Positions 1 to 6,987 of a stretch of DNA of 9,207 nucleotides are shown in pieces. How positions within the stretch are numbered: the stretch's first letter is position 1; the number at the start of each line of letters is the position of its first letter. The stretch lies in assembly GCA_017694275.1 (NCBI GenBank), contig JADINB010000070.1:1-9207 (forward strand). The letters are read 5' to 3'. The notes beneath the pieces were generated by a model. The model worked only from the letters and a program-made list of their open reading frames with translations, had not been told where the DNA came from and ran no database searches. Position numbers and translations under genes: made by a program. The stretch comes from Candidatus Egerieousia excrementavium. GTDB taxonomy: Bacteria > Bacteroidota > Bacteroidia > Bacteroidales > UBA932.

Positions 1-45
1 CATTGAAAAACTTTCCGTTGCACGGTCCCATCAAGAATCTCTACC

Positions 46-271
46 GGTTCAGATGCGGCGGCAAAGGGGAGCATCTGAACCCTGCAGCAAGGCAGAATCC
101 GGCAGCCAACTCTCTCACAACAAATGCATTGCAGGGTTTTCGGCAACTGTGCCCGTGGTTCAGATCCCAACCGGGTTTGGAACGCATCGGAATCCAAATG
201 TGCCCCGGAGGCACTTCTGAAAAGGGTATTCCCGAAAGGGCCAACAGAATAGCCCACGCATCTGAACCATG
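46..271. repeat. Structured non-coding block with alternating GGTTCAGAT repeats
   Basis: This stretch has no convincing gene. The core GGTTCAGAT occurs directly at 46-54 and 157-165 and inverted at 73-81 and 260-268. The first pair extends to an exact 11-bp inverted repeat, 46-56 with 71-81, around a 14-base loop. The second pair, extended to 156-165 with 260-269, encloses about 94 bases. A diverged copy (cgcatcggaatcc) lies at 183-195. Smaller hairpins lie inside: GTGCC/GGCAC at 200-204 and 210-214, and CCC-GAAA-GGG at 231-240. AACCCTGCA at 78-86 pairs with TGCAGGGTT at 130-138. Short open frames exist on both strands (plus from base 3 to 281, minus 41-244), but they have unusual composition rich in Cys, Arg and Pro and match no family I know. 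A dispersed intergenic repeat or a structured RNA are both possible; strand and ends are unknown. Confidence 0.5.
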
Positions 272-279
272 CGGCCATT

Positions 280-318
280 AAAAAAAATTGCCGGAAGCCC
301 CGTGTGGGGTTCCGGCAA
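280..318 (-). terminator. Intrinsic terminator of the peptide transporter gene
   Basis: TTGCCGGAA at 288-296 pairs exactly with TTCCGGCAA at 310-318. After a one-base bulge the stem continues with CCCC (298-301) against GGGG (306-309) around a GTGT loop. Read on the minus strand, the stem is followed at once by a run of eight T (plus-strand A at 280-287). It lies 20 bases past the transporter stop codon and is placed to end that transcript. The plus-strand side lacks a T run, so it probably works in one direction only. Confidence 0.92.
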
Positions 319-337
319 CCTTGTATTGGAATATTGC

Positions 338-1888
338 CTATCTGGTAACTCTTTCGAGCCATTTGACCATGGCGAACATTCCGCCCATGGATATGGCGCA
401 TACTATGAGGAATATGCTCCAGCACTGCCAGATAGGAATAGCGTTGTAAAGCAGCGGACCTATCCACAAAAGCAGATTTCCAACAGCGGTTGCACAGAGC
501 CACAGACCCTGGCAGAGCCCCTGCATGTGTTTGGGAGCCACTTTGGAAACGAAAGAAAGCCCCAGCGGAGAGATGAACAGTTCTGCAACCGTGAGGAAGA
601 AATAAAGCACAATAAGTACCCACGGACCAACCTTTACCTGTTCTGCAGGTGAGAGTGCGCGGAACTCCTCTCCTGAGGGATAACCGTTGCATACAATGGC
701 CAGGAACAGGTATGCAAGGCCGGCGATTCCCATACCGTATGCGATTTTCCTTGGTGTGGAAATGGGATTCCCGCGGCGTGCAAGCCAGCTGAAAAGCACT
801 ATGACAAGCGGTGTAAGCACAATCACGAAGAAAGGATTTACAGCCTGCCAGATTTCAGGTGCAATGGTGGTTGTATCTACAAAGTCGCGGGCGAAGAATG
901 AAAGCGACGCCCCGTTCTGGTGGAAAGAGAACCAGAAGAAGATTACAATGCCCAGAATTGCAAAGAGAGCGTACATGCGTTGCTTGATCTCCTTTGCCAT
1001 TGCCGCCTTCTCTTCCTGAGTATAGTTCTCGACAACCTTGGCTGCCTTTTTGCCCGGATTGGGGAATATTCTTTTTGTAAGCACGAATATTACAAGTGAA
1101 ATCACCATTGCGGCAACTGAGGCAATGAACGAGTAGTGGATACCCTCATTGAATATCTTGAGGTAGTTCTCGCTGAATGCCGCCAGGTCTGTAACAGGCA
1201 GTGTGGTGGCCTGGGCCGCCATATCTGTGAACTCCTGAATCTTGTCTGCACTCCATTGCGCACCGTTTGCCAGAAACTCATGGCATTTTTCAGGCAGCGC
1301 TGCATTGTATATCATGTCGTTTGCCTTGAGCCACCATGAACGGAGCAGTGGAGCTACGAACGGAGCCACAAGGCCGCCGATATTGATGAATACGTAAAAA
1401 ATCTGGAAACCGGTATCGCGCTTGTTCTTTGCTATTGCAAGAGCCTCTTCTCCCTGTTTTGCGGCATCTGCTTCGTAGTTGTCGTAAATCTGACCTACTA
1501 TTGCCTGCAGGTTGCCTTTGAACAGACCGTTGCCGAATGCAATAAGAAACAGGGCAATACATGTAAGGGCAAGCAGCCAGCTATGGTTGCCGCTTGTGGC
1601 AAGGATTGGAATTGAAAGCAGCGCATATCCCAATGACATTACAACCAGTCCGCTGATGATTGTCCCTTTATAATTTTGGGTTTTGTCGGAAATGAAACCT
1701 CCGACAAGGCTCAGCACATAGATGCCGGCATAGAAAATAGAGTAAATTAGTCCTCCGGCCTCTTCGCTCAGACCGAATTTCGAACAGAGAAACAGAACGA
1801 GTACCGCATTCATGATGTAGTATCCGAAACGTTCGCCCATATTCGACAAGGCGGCGGGAATCAGGCCTTTAGGTTGATTGAACAACAT
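338..1888 (-). CDS. POT/PTR-family proton-coupled peptide transporter (MFS)
   Basis: This is a 516-residue integral inner-membrane protein of the proton-dependent oligopeptide transporter family, which imports di- and tripeptides with protons. The sequence shows many hydrophobic spans, the N-terminal signature around NMGERFGYY (residues 16-24), FGNGLFKGN at 118-126, the second POT signature FYVFINIGG at 164-172, a helix-7 segment FHQNGASLSFF at 322-332, and AELFISPLGLSFVSKVAP at 435-452. A long loop at about 183-250 is predicted to lie between spans. The first Glu of the usual ExxER proton-coupling motif is Asn16 here, while Glu19 and Arg20 remain. The gene stands alone, with a promoter at 1944-1975 and a terminator at 280-318. 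The ATG at 1888 is chosen because the family signature begins within 20 residues of it. Substrate preference cannot be read from the sequence. Confidence 0.95.
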   Translation of the reverse strand: MLFNQPKGLIPAALSNMGERFGYYIMNAVLVLFLCSKFGLSEEAGGLIYSIFYAGIYVLSLVGGFISDKTQNYKGTIISGLVVMSLGYALLSIPILATSGNHSWLLALTCIALFLIAFGNGLFKGNLQAIVGQIYDNYEADAAKQGEEALAIAKNKRDTGFQIFYVFINIGGLVAPFVAPLLRSWWLKANDMIYNAALPEKCHEFLANGAQWSADKIQEFTDMAAQATTLPVTDLAAFSENYLKIFNEGIHYSFIASVAAMVISLVIFVLTKRIFPNPGKKAAKVVENYTQEEKAAMAKEIKQRMYALFAILGIVIFFWFSFHQNGASLSFFARDFVDTTTIAPEIWQAVNPFFVIVLTPLVIVLFSWLARRGNPISTPRKIAYGMGIAGLAYLFLAIVCNGYPSGEEFRALSPAEQVKVGPWVLIVLYFFLTVAELFISPLGLSFVSKVAPKHMQGLCQGLWLCATAVGNLLLWIGPLLYNAIPIWQCWSIFLIVCAISMGGMFAMVKWLERVTR

Positions 1889-1943
1889 AGGTTGAAATTT
1901 TAAGTTAATATTTGTTTTTATTAGGAATCAAAAAGCATTCTTA

Positions 1944-1975
1944 CAAAGATAAGAAGAAACAGAGAGTAGAGCAAA
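1944..1975 (-). promoter_or_regulatory. Bacteroidota-type promoter of the peptide transporter
   Basis: On the minus strand TATCTTTG (plus 1944-1951) matches the -7 consensus TAnnTTTG. TTTG (plus 1972-1975) lies 20 bases upstream as the -33 element. Transcription would start near 1938-1940, giving a leader of about 50 A/T-rich bases before the ATG at 1888. Confidence 0.75.
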
Positions 1976-1996
1976 TCTATTTTTCTGCAAAATGGT

Positions 1997-2004
1997 TACC
2001 TTTG
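1997..2004 (+). promoter_or_regulatory. -7 promoter element of the acyltransferase gene
   Basis: TACCTTTG fits TAnnTTTG. No good TTTG is visible 19-21 bases upstream, so the -33 part is weak. Transcription would start near 2009-2012, which leaves a very short leader before the ATG at 2021 and almost none before the in-frame GTG at 2012. The -33 element of the divergent transporter promoter lies 21 bases away. Confidence 0.6.
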
Positions 2005-2020
2005 TGGAAAAGTGGGCAAG

Positions 2021-2956
2021 ATGGCAAAGATTATCGCTTCAATAGTCTGGTGTTTCATATATGTGGTTTCGTTGCTGCCGCTCAGGCTGCATTATCTCTT
2101 TTCCGATTTTCTTGCATGGCTTCTCAGAGATGTTTTCGCATACAGGAAATCTACCATATATATAAATCTTGCGCGCAGTTTTCCGCATCTCAGGTATGGG
2201 GAGATAATAGAACTGTCGAAACAATATTATAAATATATGTGCGACATTATGGTGGAGAGTATATGGCAGCTTTCGGCGTCGGACAGGAAGCTGTGCAGGA
2301 TGGTCAGGATGGAGGGGGGAGATCTGGTAGATGACCTTATGAAGCGTTACGGCAAGGTTATAGCAATGCTCGGCCACCGCGGAAACTGGGAGATGCTCGG
2401 AACTCTCTGCCGTGAGAATGCATTGCGGCGCCCAGGCAGTTTTTCAAGCAATGAAATTATCATAACATACAAGGTGGCGCGCAGCAAGGTTGCCAATCTG
2501 CTCTTTGAAAAGATAAGGATGCACGAATATGGAAAATTCCATAATCCGGGAAGGATAGTGAGTTCAAAACAGATTCTGCATCATGCGGCAACCTCTCCGG
2601 AAAACGGGTTGTATATCTTTATTGCAGACCAGTATCCGCGTCAGGGAGGAATTCCGGCCATGTTTCTCAACCAGCAGACAGTCTTTTTTGCCGGTGCGGA
2701 GTTCATAGCCAGACGGCTCGGCCTTCCCGTGGTGTATCTCGACATAGAACATGTAAGGCGCGGGGAATATGTCATGAAATTCTCTCTTGTCTGCGAAGAC
2801 TCCCGCAATACGCGTAGGGGATTCATTACGCGCAAATATGCCAGGCTGCTGGAAGAGCATATAAATGCGAACAGGCACAACTGGCTCTGGAGCCATAAAC
2901 GGTGGAAGCGCGGCTTTACAGCGAAAGAGCAGCGGGAATATGATAATTTCGCCTAA
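2021..2956 (+). CDS. Lysophospholipid / lipid A acyltransferase family protein (LpxL/HtrB-like)
   Basis: This 311-residue protein belongs to the LpxL/HtrB (lipid A biosynthesis acyltransferase) family, which transfers a secondary acyl chain onto a lipid A precursor at the cytoplasmic face of the inner membrane. Visible features, numbered from the ATG at 2021, are an N-terminal hydrophobic segment at about 4-20, the catalytic HX4E motif HRGNWE with His119 and Glu124, DQYPR at 203-207 in the region of the family's conserved DQ, and the C-terminal signature NWLWSHKRWK at 287-296. Length is normal. An in-frame GTG at 2012 would add three residues. The ATG is preferred because the predicted transcription start falls at about the GTG. 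The promoter is its own (1997-2004), and DUF4831 follows 46 bases later with another. The acyl donor and exact lipid acceptor cannot be inferred; an ornithine-lipid or other envelope lipid acyltransferase is possible. Confidence 0.9.
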   Translation: MAKIIASIVWCFIYVVSLLPLRLHYLFSDFLAWLLRDVFAYRKSTIYINLARSFPHLRYGEIIELSKQYYKYMCDIMVESIWQLSASDRKLCRMVRMEGGDLVDDLMKRYGKVIAMLGHRGNWEMLGTLCRENALRRPGSFSSNEIIITYKVARSKVANLLFEKIRMHEYGKFHNPGRIVSSKQILHHAATSPENGLYIFIADQYPRQGGIPAMFLNQQTVFFAGAEFIARRLGLPVVYLDIEHVRRGEYVMKFSLVCEDSRNTRRGFITRKYARLLEEHINANRHNWLWSHKRWKRGFTAKEQREYDNFA

Positions 2957-2962
2957 AAAAGT

Positions 2963-2970
2963 TATCTTTG
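2963..2970 (+). promoter_or_regulatory. -7 promoter element of the DUF4831 gene
   Basis: TATCTTTG is a perfect TAnnTTTG match just after the acyltransferase stop codon. It would start transcription near 2975-2978 with a leader of about 25 bases to the ATG at 3003. The -33 region falls inside the end of the acyltransferase gene and has no clear TTTG. No terminator separates the two genes, so readthrough from the acyltransferase promoter is also likely. Confidence 0.6.
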
Positions 2971-3002
2971 TTCTGTTGTGTTAATCATTTAAAAATACCG
3001 AC

Positions 3003-4076
3003 ATGAAAATTTTGAAAAAGGCAATGGTTTTTGCATCTGTCCTTGCGCTTTCATATAATGCGGCGTCCGGACAGCTTATTAATGCAGGAGTTCCTGCTCC
3101 TGCGGGTGCAATAATATATTCGCTCCCCTTAACGACCGTCATGCTGGAGGTTACGGCAGAATGCGAATCTTTTGTTGCAGGACCCTATGCCATGTATGCA
3201 GAGAAATACCTGGGCATACAGGCCCGTACCGAGAGTGGAGACACATATACAATAAAGGCTGTGAAGATGTATCCGGCTGTAGAGGCAGACCCTTCGCTTA
3301 AAGTGGCTGTAAATCTCGGGTCATCCAAGAGCGCTTCGGCCAACTTTTTGAATTTCAGTAGTCAGGGGCTCATTATGGCATCGGATACCTATGGAGGAAC
3401 GCCTTTCGAGTGGCGTTTTCCCTCAAAGGCGGGCGATGACATTTTCGCAGGTGCGGGAGTCTCGCAGAATCTCGACAGCAAGACAACCACACTTTACAAG
3501 ACAGTCCGTACGGCCGGAGGATTGGAAAAGGTACCTGTACAGCAGTCCCAGATAGTCGAAAAGAGCACGGAAAAGAAGGCAGAACAGACAGCTGCCCTGA
3601 TTTTCAAACTCAGACAGACCAGAATAGACATTATTACCGGCAATACCGACGCTACTTACAGCGGCGAGGCAATGGGTGCTGCCATAAGGGAGATTGACCG
3701 GCTGGAAAAGGAGTATCTTAGCCTTTTCCTGGGAAAATCCGTAAAGGATACGCAGCGGGTTCGCTTTGACGTCACCCCAAAAGCCGGAAACGAAAGGCAG
3801 ATGTATATTGCTTTCAGGATTTCCGATTCCCAGGGCCTTCAGCCCTCGTCCAATATGAGCGGCAGGCCGATAGTGCTGGAACTTATTCCGGAAGGGACAG
3901 TTGCAGCCGGCGGTGCGGCTCTGGAGAGTGCTGCAAAGGGAAGAATCTATTACCGCGAGCCGGTTGTCGTTACGGCAAGGCTTCTGGACGGCCAGAAGGA
4001 ACTGCTTCAGACCCGTTTCCCGGTATATCAGTTTGGAGCCATACAGTCGTTCCCTGCCGACATCGCCGTAAAATAA
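3003..4076 (+). CDS. DUF4831 family secreted protein
   Basis: This 357-residue protein matches my recollection of DUF4831, a family of unknown function found in Bacteroidota. Residues 1-23 form a Sec signal peptide (basic start, hydrophobic core, likely cleavage after ASG), so it is probably periplasmic or outer-membrane associated; there is no lipobox Cys. Family-like segments are YSLPLTTVMLEVTAECESF at 39-57, GPYAMYAEKYLGI at 60-72, and the central helix from about 186 to 245, which holds ALIFKLRQTRIDIITGN at 198-214 and the LEKEYLSLFLGK segment at 234-245. The C-terminal 100 residues look beta-rich. It has its own -7 box at 2963, and pepD begins 45 bases downstream with no terminator between, so cotranscription with pepD is plausible. 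No catalytic motif is evident and I assign no function. Confidence 0.85.
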   Translation: MKILKKAMVFASVLALSYNAASGQLINAGVPAPAGAIIYSLPLTTVMLEVTAECESFVAGPYAMYAEKYLGIQARTESGDTYTIKAVKMYPAVEADPSLKVAVNLGSSKSASANFLNFSSQGLIMASDTYGGTPFEWRFPSKAGDDIFAGAGVSQNLDSKTTTLYKTVRTAGGLEKVPVQQSQIVEKSTEKKAEQTAALIFKLRQTRIDIITGNTDATYSGEAMGAAIREIDRLEKEYLSLFLGKSVKDTQRVRFDVTPKAGNERQMYIAFRISDSQGLQPSSNMSGRPIVLELIPEGTVAAGGAALESAAKGRIYYREPVVVTARLLDGQKELLQTRFPVYQFGAIQSFPADIAVK

Positions 4077-4121
4077 TCGAGAACAGGAAAAACACGTTTT
4101 TAAACCATAAAGCAATTTGTT

Positions 4122-5576
4122 ATGATTATATCAGAGTTGAACCCGCAAAGGGTTTGGAAAAATTTCTATGAATTGACAAAAATCCCGCGCCCTTCAAAAA
4201 ACGAAGGCAGGGCTGCGGAGTATCTTTACCAGTTCGGCAAAAAACTGGGGCTGGAAACAATAAAGGATGAGGTAGGAAATGTCATAATAAGAAAACCTGC
4301 AACAAAAGGGATGGAAAACAGGGCCGGAATCATACTCCAGGGCCATGTTGACATGGTTCCCCAGAAGAACAGCGACGTTGATTTCAATTTTGACACAGAT
4401 CCCATACAGCCAAGGATCGTAGACGGATGGGTTTATGCGACCGGTACCACTCTCGGGGCAGACAACGGGCTTGGCTGTGCGGTGGCAATGGCAGTACTGG
4501 AGGCTGATGACCTGCAGCACGGCCCTATCGAGGCGCTCTTTACAATAGAGGAGGAGACAGGCATGAAGGGTGCAAGATCTTTGAAGCCCGGGCTTTTGCA
4601 GAACAAGATCCTTTTGAATCTTGATTCTGAAGAGGAGGGAGAACTTTATGTGGGATGTGCCGGAGGCCTCGACTGCTCGGCAACCTTCAGGTATTCAGAG
4701 ATTCCGGTTCCTGCCGGCTATACCGGAGCAAAGATCGCCGTAAAAGGTCTTTTGGGCGGTCACTCCGGAATGGATATCGTTCTTTACAGGGCAAATGCCA
4801 ACAAGGTGATGGCAAGAGTACTGCTGCCCCTTTTGAGGGATCTTAAGGCAGAACTCGTAGAGATAGAAGGCGGTACATTGAGAAATGCCATACCTCGCGA
4901 GGCTTTTGCAACCATTGCGGTTGAAAAGGGCAAGTTTGATGAGGCCAGAAAGATTGTGGCGCGTATAGAGAAGGATGCCCGCGCAGAGTTTTCCGCAACA
5001 GACAAGGATATGAAGATTTCAATAGAGGAGGCTCCGGTTGCGGCAAAGGCAATAGAGAGCAAGGTGGCCCTCAATATGATAAAGGCTGTTTACGGCTGTC
5101 CGAGCAGTGTGGAGAGAATGAGCGATGCAATGCCAGGGCTGGTTGAAACTTCCAACAATATGGCAATGGTAAAGTCTGCAGATGGTGTCATTTCTGTTCA
5201 CAGCCTAATGAGAAGTTCTGTCGACAGCGCAAAAGAAGATCTGGCGGAGAAGATGCGCGCAATATTCGAACTCGGCGGCGCCGAGGTTGTCTTTACCGGC
5301 GGCTATTCAGGCTGGAAGCCCAATATGGATTCTCCGATTCTCAAGGAGATGAAGGCTGTATATGCAAAACTCTTTGGCAAACAGGCTGCCGTTATGGCAA
5401 TCCATGCCGGGCTGGAGTGCGGTATTCTCGGCGGAACCTATCCCGACTGGGATATGATTTCATGCGGGCCTACAATCCGTTCTCCCCATTCTCCAGACGA
5501 GAGGGTAAACATTGAGAGTGTGGACAGGCTCTGGAAGTTCATAGTAGAGGTGCTTAAGGAGGCTCCCGAAAAATAG
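4122..5576 (+). CDS. pepD: Aminoacyl-histidine dipeptidase (M20 family, PepD/carnosinase type)
   Basis: This 484-residue cytoplasmic zinc dipeptidase, almost the same length as E. coli PepD (485), cleaves Xaa-His and a broader set of dipeptides. The two-metal centre is complete: His75 and Asp77 in GHVDM, Asp114 in GADNG, Glu144 (general base) and Glu145 in TIEEETG, Asp168 in LDSEEEG, and His456 near the C-terminus in SPHSPDE. Each lies five residues before my recalled E. coli PepD position. The lid/dimerisation domain begins near 180 and includes GGHSG at 212-216, with ANANK at 224-228. No TAnnTTTG box is seen in the 45-base gap before it, so it may be transcribed from the DUF4831 promoter. 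A terminator follows 35 bases after the stop. The function fits with uptake of peptides by a transporter such as the one at 338-1888, but the two are not in one operon. Confidence 0.96.
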   Translation: MIISELNPQRVWKNFYELTKIPRPSKNEGRAAEYLYQFGKKLGLETIKDEVGNVIIRKPATKGMENRAGIILQGHVDMVPQKNSDVDFNFDTDPIQPRIVDGWVYATGTTLGADNGLGCAVAMAVLEADDLQHGPIEALFTIEEETGMKGARSLKPGLLQNKILLNLDSEEEGELYVGCAGGLDCSATFRYSEIPVPAGYTGAKIAVKGLLGGHSGMDIVLYRANANKVMARVLLPLLRDLKAELVEIEGGTLRNAIPREAFATIAVEKGKFDEARKIVARIEKDARAEFSATDKDMKISIEEAPVAAKAIESKVALNMIKAVYGCPSSVERMSDAMPGLVETSNNMAMVKSADGVISVHSLMRSSVDSAKEDLAEKMRAIFELGGAEVVFTGGYSGWKPNMDSPILKEMKAVYAKLFGKQAAVMAIHAGLECGILGGTYPDWDMISCGPTIRSPHSPDERVNIESVDRLWKFIVEVLKEAPEK

Positions 5577-5611
5577 GCTCTGCAAGTGAGAGGGCCGTTT
5601 TCGGCAATATG

Positions 5612-5642
5612 AAAGCCGCAGGAAACATTCCCGCGGCTTTTT
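5612..5642 (+). terminator. Intrinsic terminator after pepD
   Basis: AAAGCCGC at 5612-5619 pairs with GCGGCTTT at 5633-5640. After an A/C mismatch, GGAA (5621-5624) pairs with TTCC (5628-5631) around a three-base loop. A T run follows on the plus strand (5638-5642). It lies between the convergent pepD and Ig-like lipoprotein genes. The minus-strand side has only a short T run, so ending the lipoprotein transcript there would be less efficient. Confidence 0.88.
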
Positions 5643-5653
5643 ATGTGTATATG

Positions 5654-5995
5654 TCAAATGCCTTTTGCCGGCTCTTCTACGGTAATCTGGCACTGGGCGC
5701 TTACATCCTCTACGCTTGCCGTAACAATGGCTGTCCCTTTTGATATGGCAGTGACAACGCCTTCGTCGTTTACCGTTAAAACTTCATTGTCGCTGCTGCT
5801 CCATGCAACCGGTATCGCCAACGGAGGTGTCAGTTCGGCCGACAGCTGTATTTCCTCTCCAACCACCATATAGAGCGTGTGGCTGTTGAGAACTATCTTC
5901 TCTATATGGGCCTGTTCTTTGCTGCATGATGAAAGCGAGCAGAATGAGCCTGCTGCAACAAGTACTGTCATAAATAATAGTATGATACTTTTCAT
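5654..5995 (-). CDS. Small lipoprotein with one bacterial Ig-like (BIG2) domain
   Basis: This protein has 113 residues. Residues 1-23 are a signal peptide II, ending in the lipobox LSSC with Cys24 as the lipidation site. The next residues, SKEQ, are only weakly like the charged surface-export signal of Bacteroidota lipoproteins. Residues 31-107 form a single BIG2-type Ig fold: the VVGEEIQLSAELTPP strands at 44-58, the AWSSSDNEVLTV core at 64-75, and the very typical EGVVTAISKGTAIVTA segment at 78-93. Nothing follows the domain, so there is no enzyme or binding module, and the protein may be an adhesive, scaffold or sensory accessory. Its ATG lies 20 bases after the yitT stop with no promoter between, so the two are very probably one transcript. 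The exact role is unknown. Confidence 0.88.
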   Translation of the reverse strand: MKSIILLFMTVLVAAGSFCSLSSCSKEQAHIEKIVLNSHTLYMVVGEEIQLSAELTPPLAIPVAWSSSDNEVLTVNDEGVVTAISKGTAIVTASVEDVSAQCQITVEEPAKGI

Positions 5996-6015
5996 TGTAT
6001 TGCGTTTAACATGTA

Positions 6016-6918
6016 TTAAATCCGTTTGAAGCCTTTTCCGAGTATTTCCGATGAATTTATCACATTTACGAATGCGGTCTCGTCTATCTCCTTGATTCTT
6101 TTGCGCAGCGAGATGAGTTCTTTCATGGAGACTATCGTGTAGATTATTTTTTTGTTCTCTCCGCTGAATGCCCCTGTCGCCTCCATTATCGTGGCCCCGC
6201 GCTGCATGTCATTTATAATGAAATCCTGAATCTCATCGCTTTTCTGCGAGATTATCAGTACGGTCTTGTTTGAGAAGACTCCGTCTACCACAAGGTCTAT
6301 TACCTTGCCCTCTATTATTATGATTATCCACGAATACATCGGGAGTCTCCAGTCTCCGAACGCTATTACGGTAGTGAGTGTAATGGTGCAGTCTACAATC
6401 ATGACAAGCACTCCGAGTGATATATGGGTGAATTTATTGAGTATCATTGAGATTATGTCGCTTCCTCCGGAAGTGGCACCGGAGCGGAACACCATTCCGA
6501 GCCCCAGACCATACGTTACTCCGCCAAAAATCGAAGACAGCATCTGCTCCTGCAGCATGGACCTTTCTGTAACTTCGGGTTCGAGCAGCGGTGCAAATCC
6601 GTATGTAGAGTGGATTATCCACATGAAAAGGGGAATGAGGAACGTACAGATTACTGTCTTTATGCCAAATTTCCCTCCAAGGAAATAGATGCCTACAAGC
6701 AGCAGCGGAATATCCATGCATAGGGCGGAAACTTCTGTCCTCCAGCCAAAGAGGTGGTGGAATACCATTGCTATTCCGTATGTTCCTCCTGGAGCGAAAC
6801 CGTACGGTTCTGCAAACAGTACCGCCCCCAACGTAAATATGAAGCACCCGCCGGCAAGCAGTGCGTAATTTCTAAAGAACTCTTTTGAAAAGAGTTTTTC
6901 CTGTCTCCCGTTCTCCAT
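6016..6918 (-). CDS. YitT family membrane protein (DUF161 plus DUF2179)
   Basis: This is a 300-residue inner-membrane protein of the YitT family, whose transported substrate or signal is not established. About five or six hydrophobic spans lie between residues 18 and 215. The conserved segment RSGATSGGSDII is at 145-156, and EPYGFAPGGTYGIA at 37-50 is a half-repeat version of it. The soluble C-terminal domain at about 218-300 is DUF2179: TVLIISQKSDEI at 219-230, RGATIMEATGAFSG at 240-253 and VNVINSSEILGKGF at 285-298. This small domain may bind a ligand. Length and order are normal for the family. The gene is the first of a pair with the Ig-like lipoprotein, and its promoter faces that of the TPR regulator. 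Clear hits in the family are common, so identification is safe, but function is not. Confidence 0.95.
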   Translation of the reverse strand: MENGRQEKLFSKEFFRNYALLAGGCFIFTLGAVLFAEPYGFAPGGTYGIAMVFHHLFGWRTEVSALCMDIPLLLVGIYFLGGKFGIKTVICTFLIPLFMWIIHSTYGFAPLLEPEVTERSMLQEQMLSSIFGGVTYGLGLGMVFRSGATSGGSDIISMILNKFTHISLGVLVMIVDCTITLTTVIAFGDWRLPMYSWIIIIIEGKVIDLVVDGVFSNKTVLIISQKSDEIQDFIINDMQRGATIMEATGAFSGENKKIIYTIVSMKELISLRKRIKEIDETAFVNVINSSEILGKGFKRI

Positions 6919-6947
6919 GCACTAAAATTCTGTAGTCAGGTTTACTT

Positions 6948-6980
6948 TTTGACAAAATTATAAAAATGTGCGTAAATTTG
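6948..6980 (+). promoter_or_regulatory. Promoter of the TPR regulator gene
   Basis: TTTG at 6948-6951 and TAAATTTG at 6973-6980 match the Bacteroidota -33 and -7 elements with a 21-base spacer. Transcription would start near 6985-6988, only about 6-9 bases before the ATG at 6994, so the leader is extremely short. The -33 and spacer overlap the -7 box of the opposing yitT promoter (6953-6960). Confidence 0.7.
6953..6960 (-). promoter_or_regulatory. -7 promoter element of the yitT-lipoprotein pair
   Basis: On the minus strand the sequence reads TAATTTTG, matching TAnnTTTG. Transcription would start near 6946-6949, giving a leader of about 30 bases. The -33 position would fall near 6981-6984 and lacks TTTG. 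That position lies within the inverted repeat around the opposing regulator promoter. Confidence 0.6.
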
Positions 6981-6987
6981 GCGCACA
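6967..6987. promoter_or_regulatory. Inverted repeat around the regulator's -7 box, possible operator
   Basis: TGTGCG (6967-6972) and CGCACA (6982-6987) form a perfect 6-bp inverted repeat with the 9-base centre TAAATTTGG, which contains the -7 box. A protein bound here would cover the -7 element of the regulator promoter and the -33 region of the divergent yitT promoter. No binding evidence exists; this is inferred from position. Confidence 0.4.

Noticed and set aside
157..172. GGTTCAGATCCC resembling a tRNA T-arm
   Set aside because: The flanking five bases do not pair, the conserved A after TTCR is replaced by G, and no acceptor, D or anticodon arms can be found around it.
3..281. Open frame of 92 codons on the plus strand, and a 67-codon frame on the minus strand (41-244)
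   Set aside because: The composition is odd, no family is recognisable, no start signal is present, and the frames run through the inverted repeats. The DNA-level repeat structure explains the region better.
4089..4107. AAAAAC-AC-GTTTTT palindrome between DUF4831 and pepD as a terminator
   Set aside because: The stem is almost all A-T and the loop would be only two bases, so a stable terminator hairpin is unlikely.
3423..4115. 230-codon open frame on the minus strand opposite the DUF4831 gene
   Set aside because: It lies wholly against a well-supported plus-strand gene, has no recognisable domain or promoter, and looks like a shadow of that gene's codon use.
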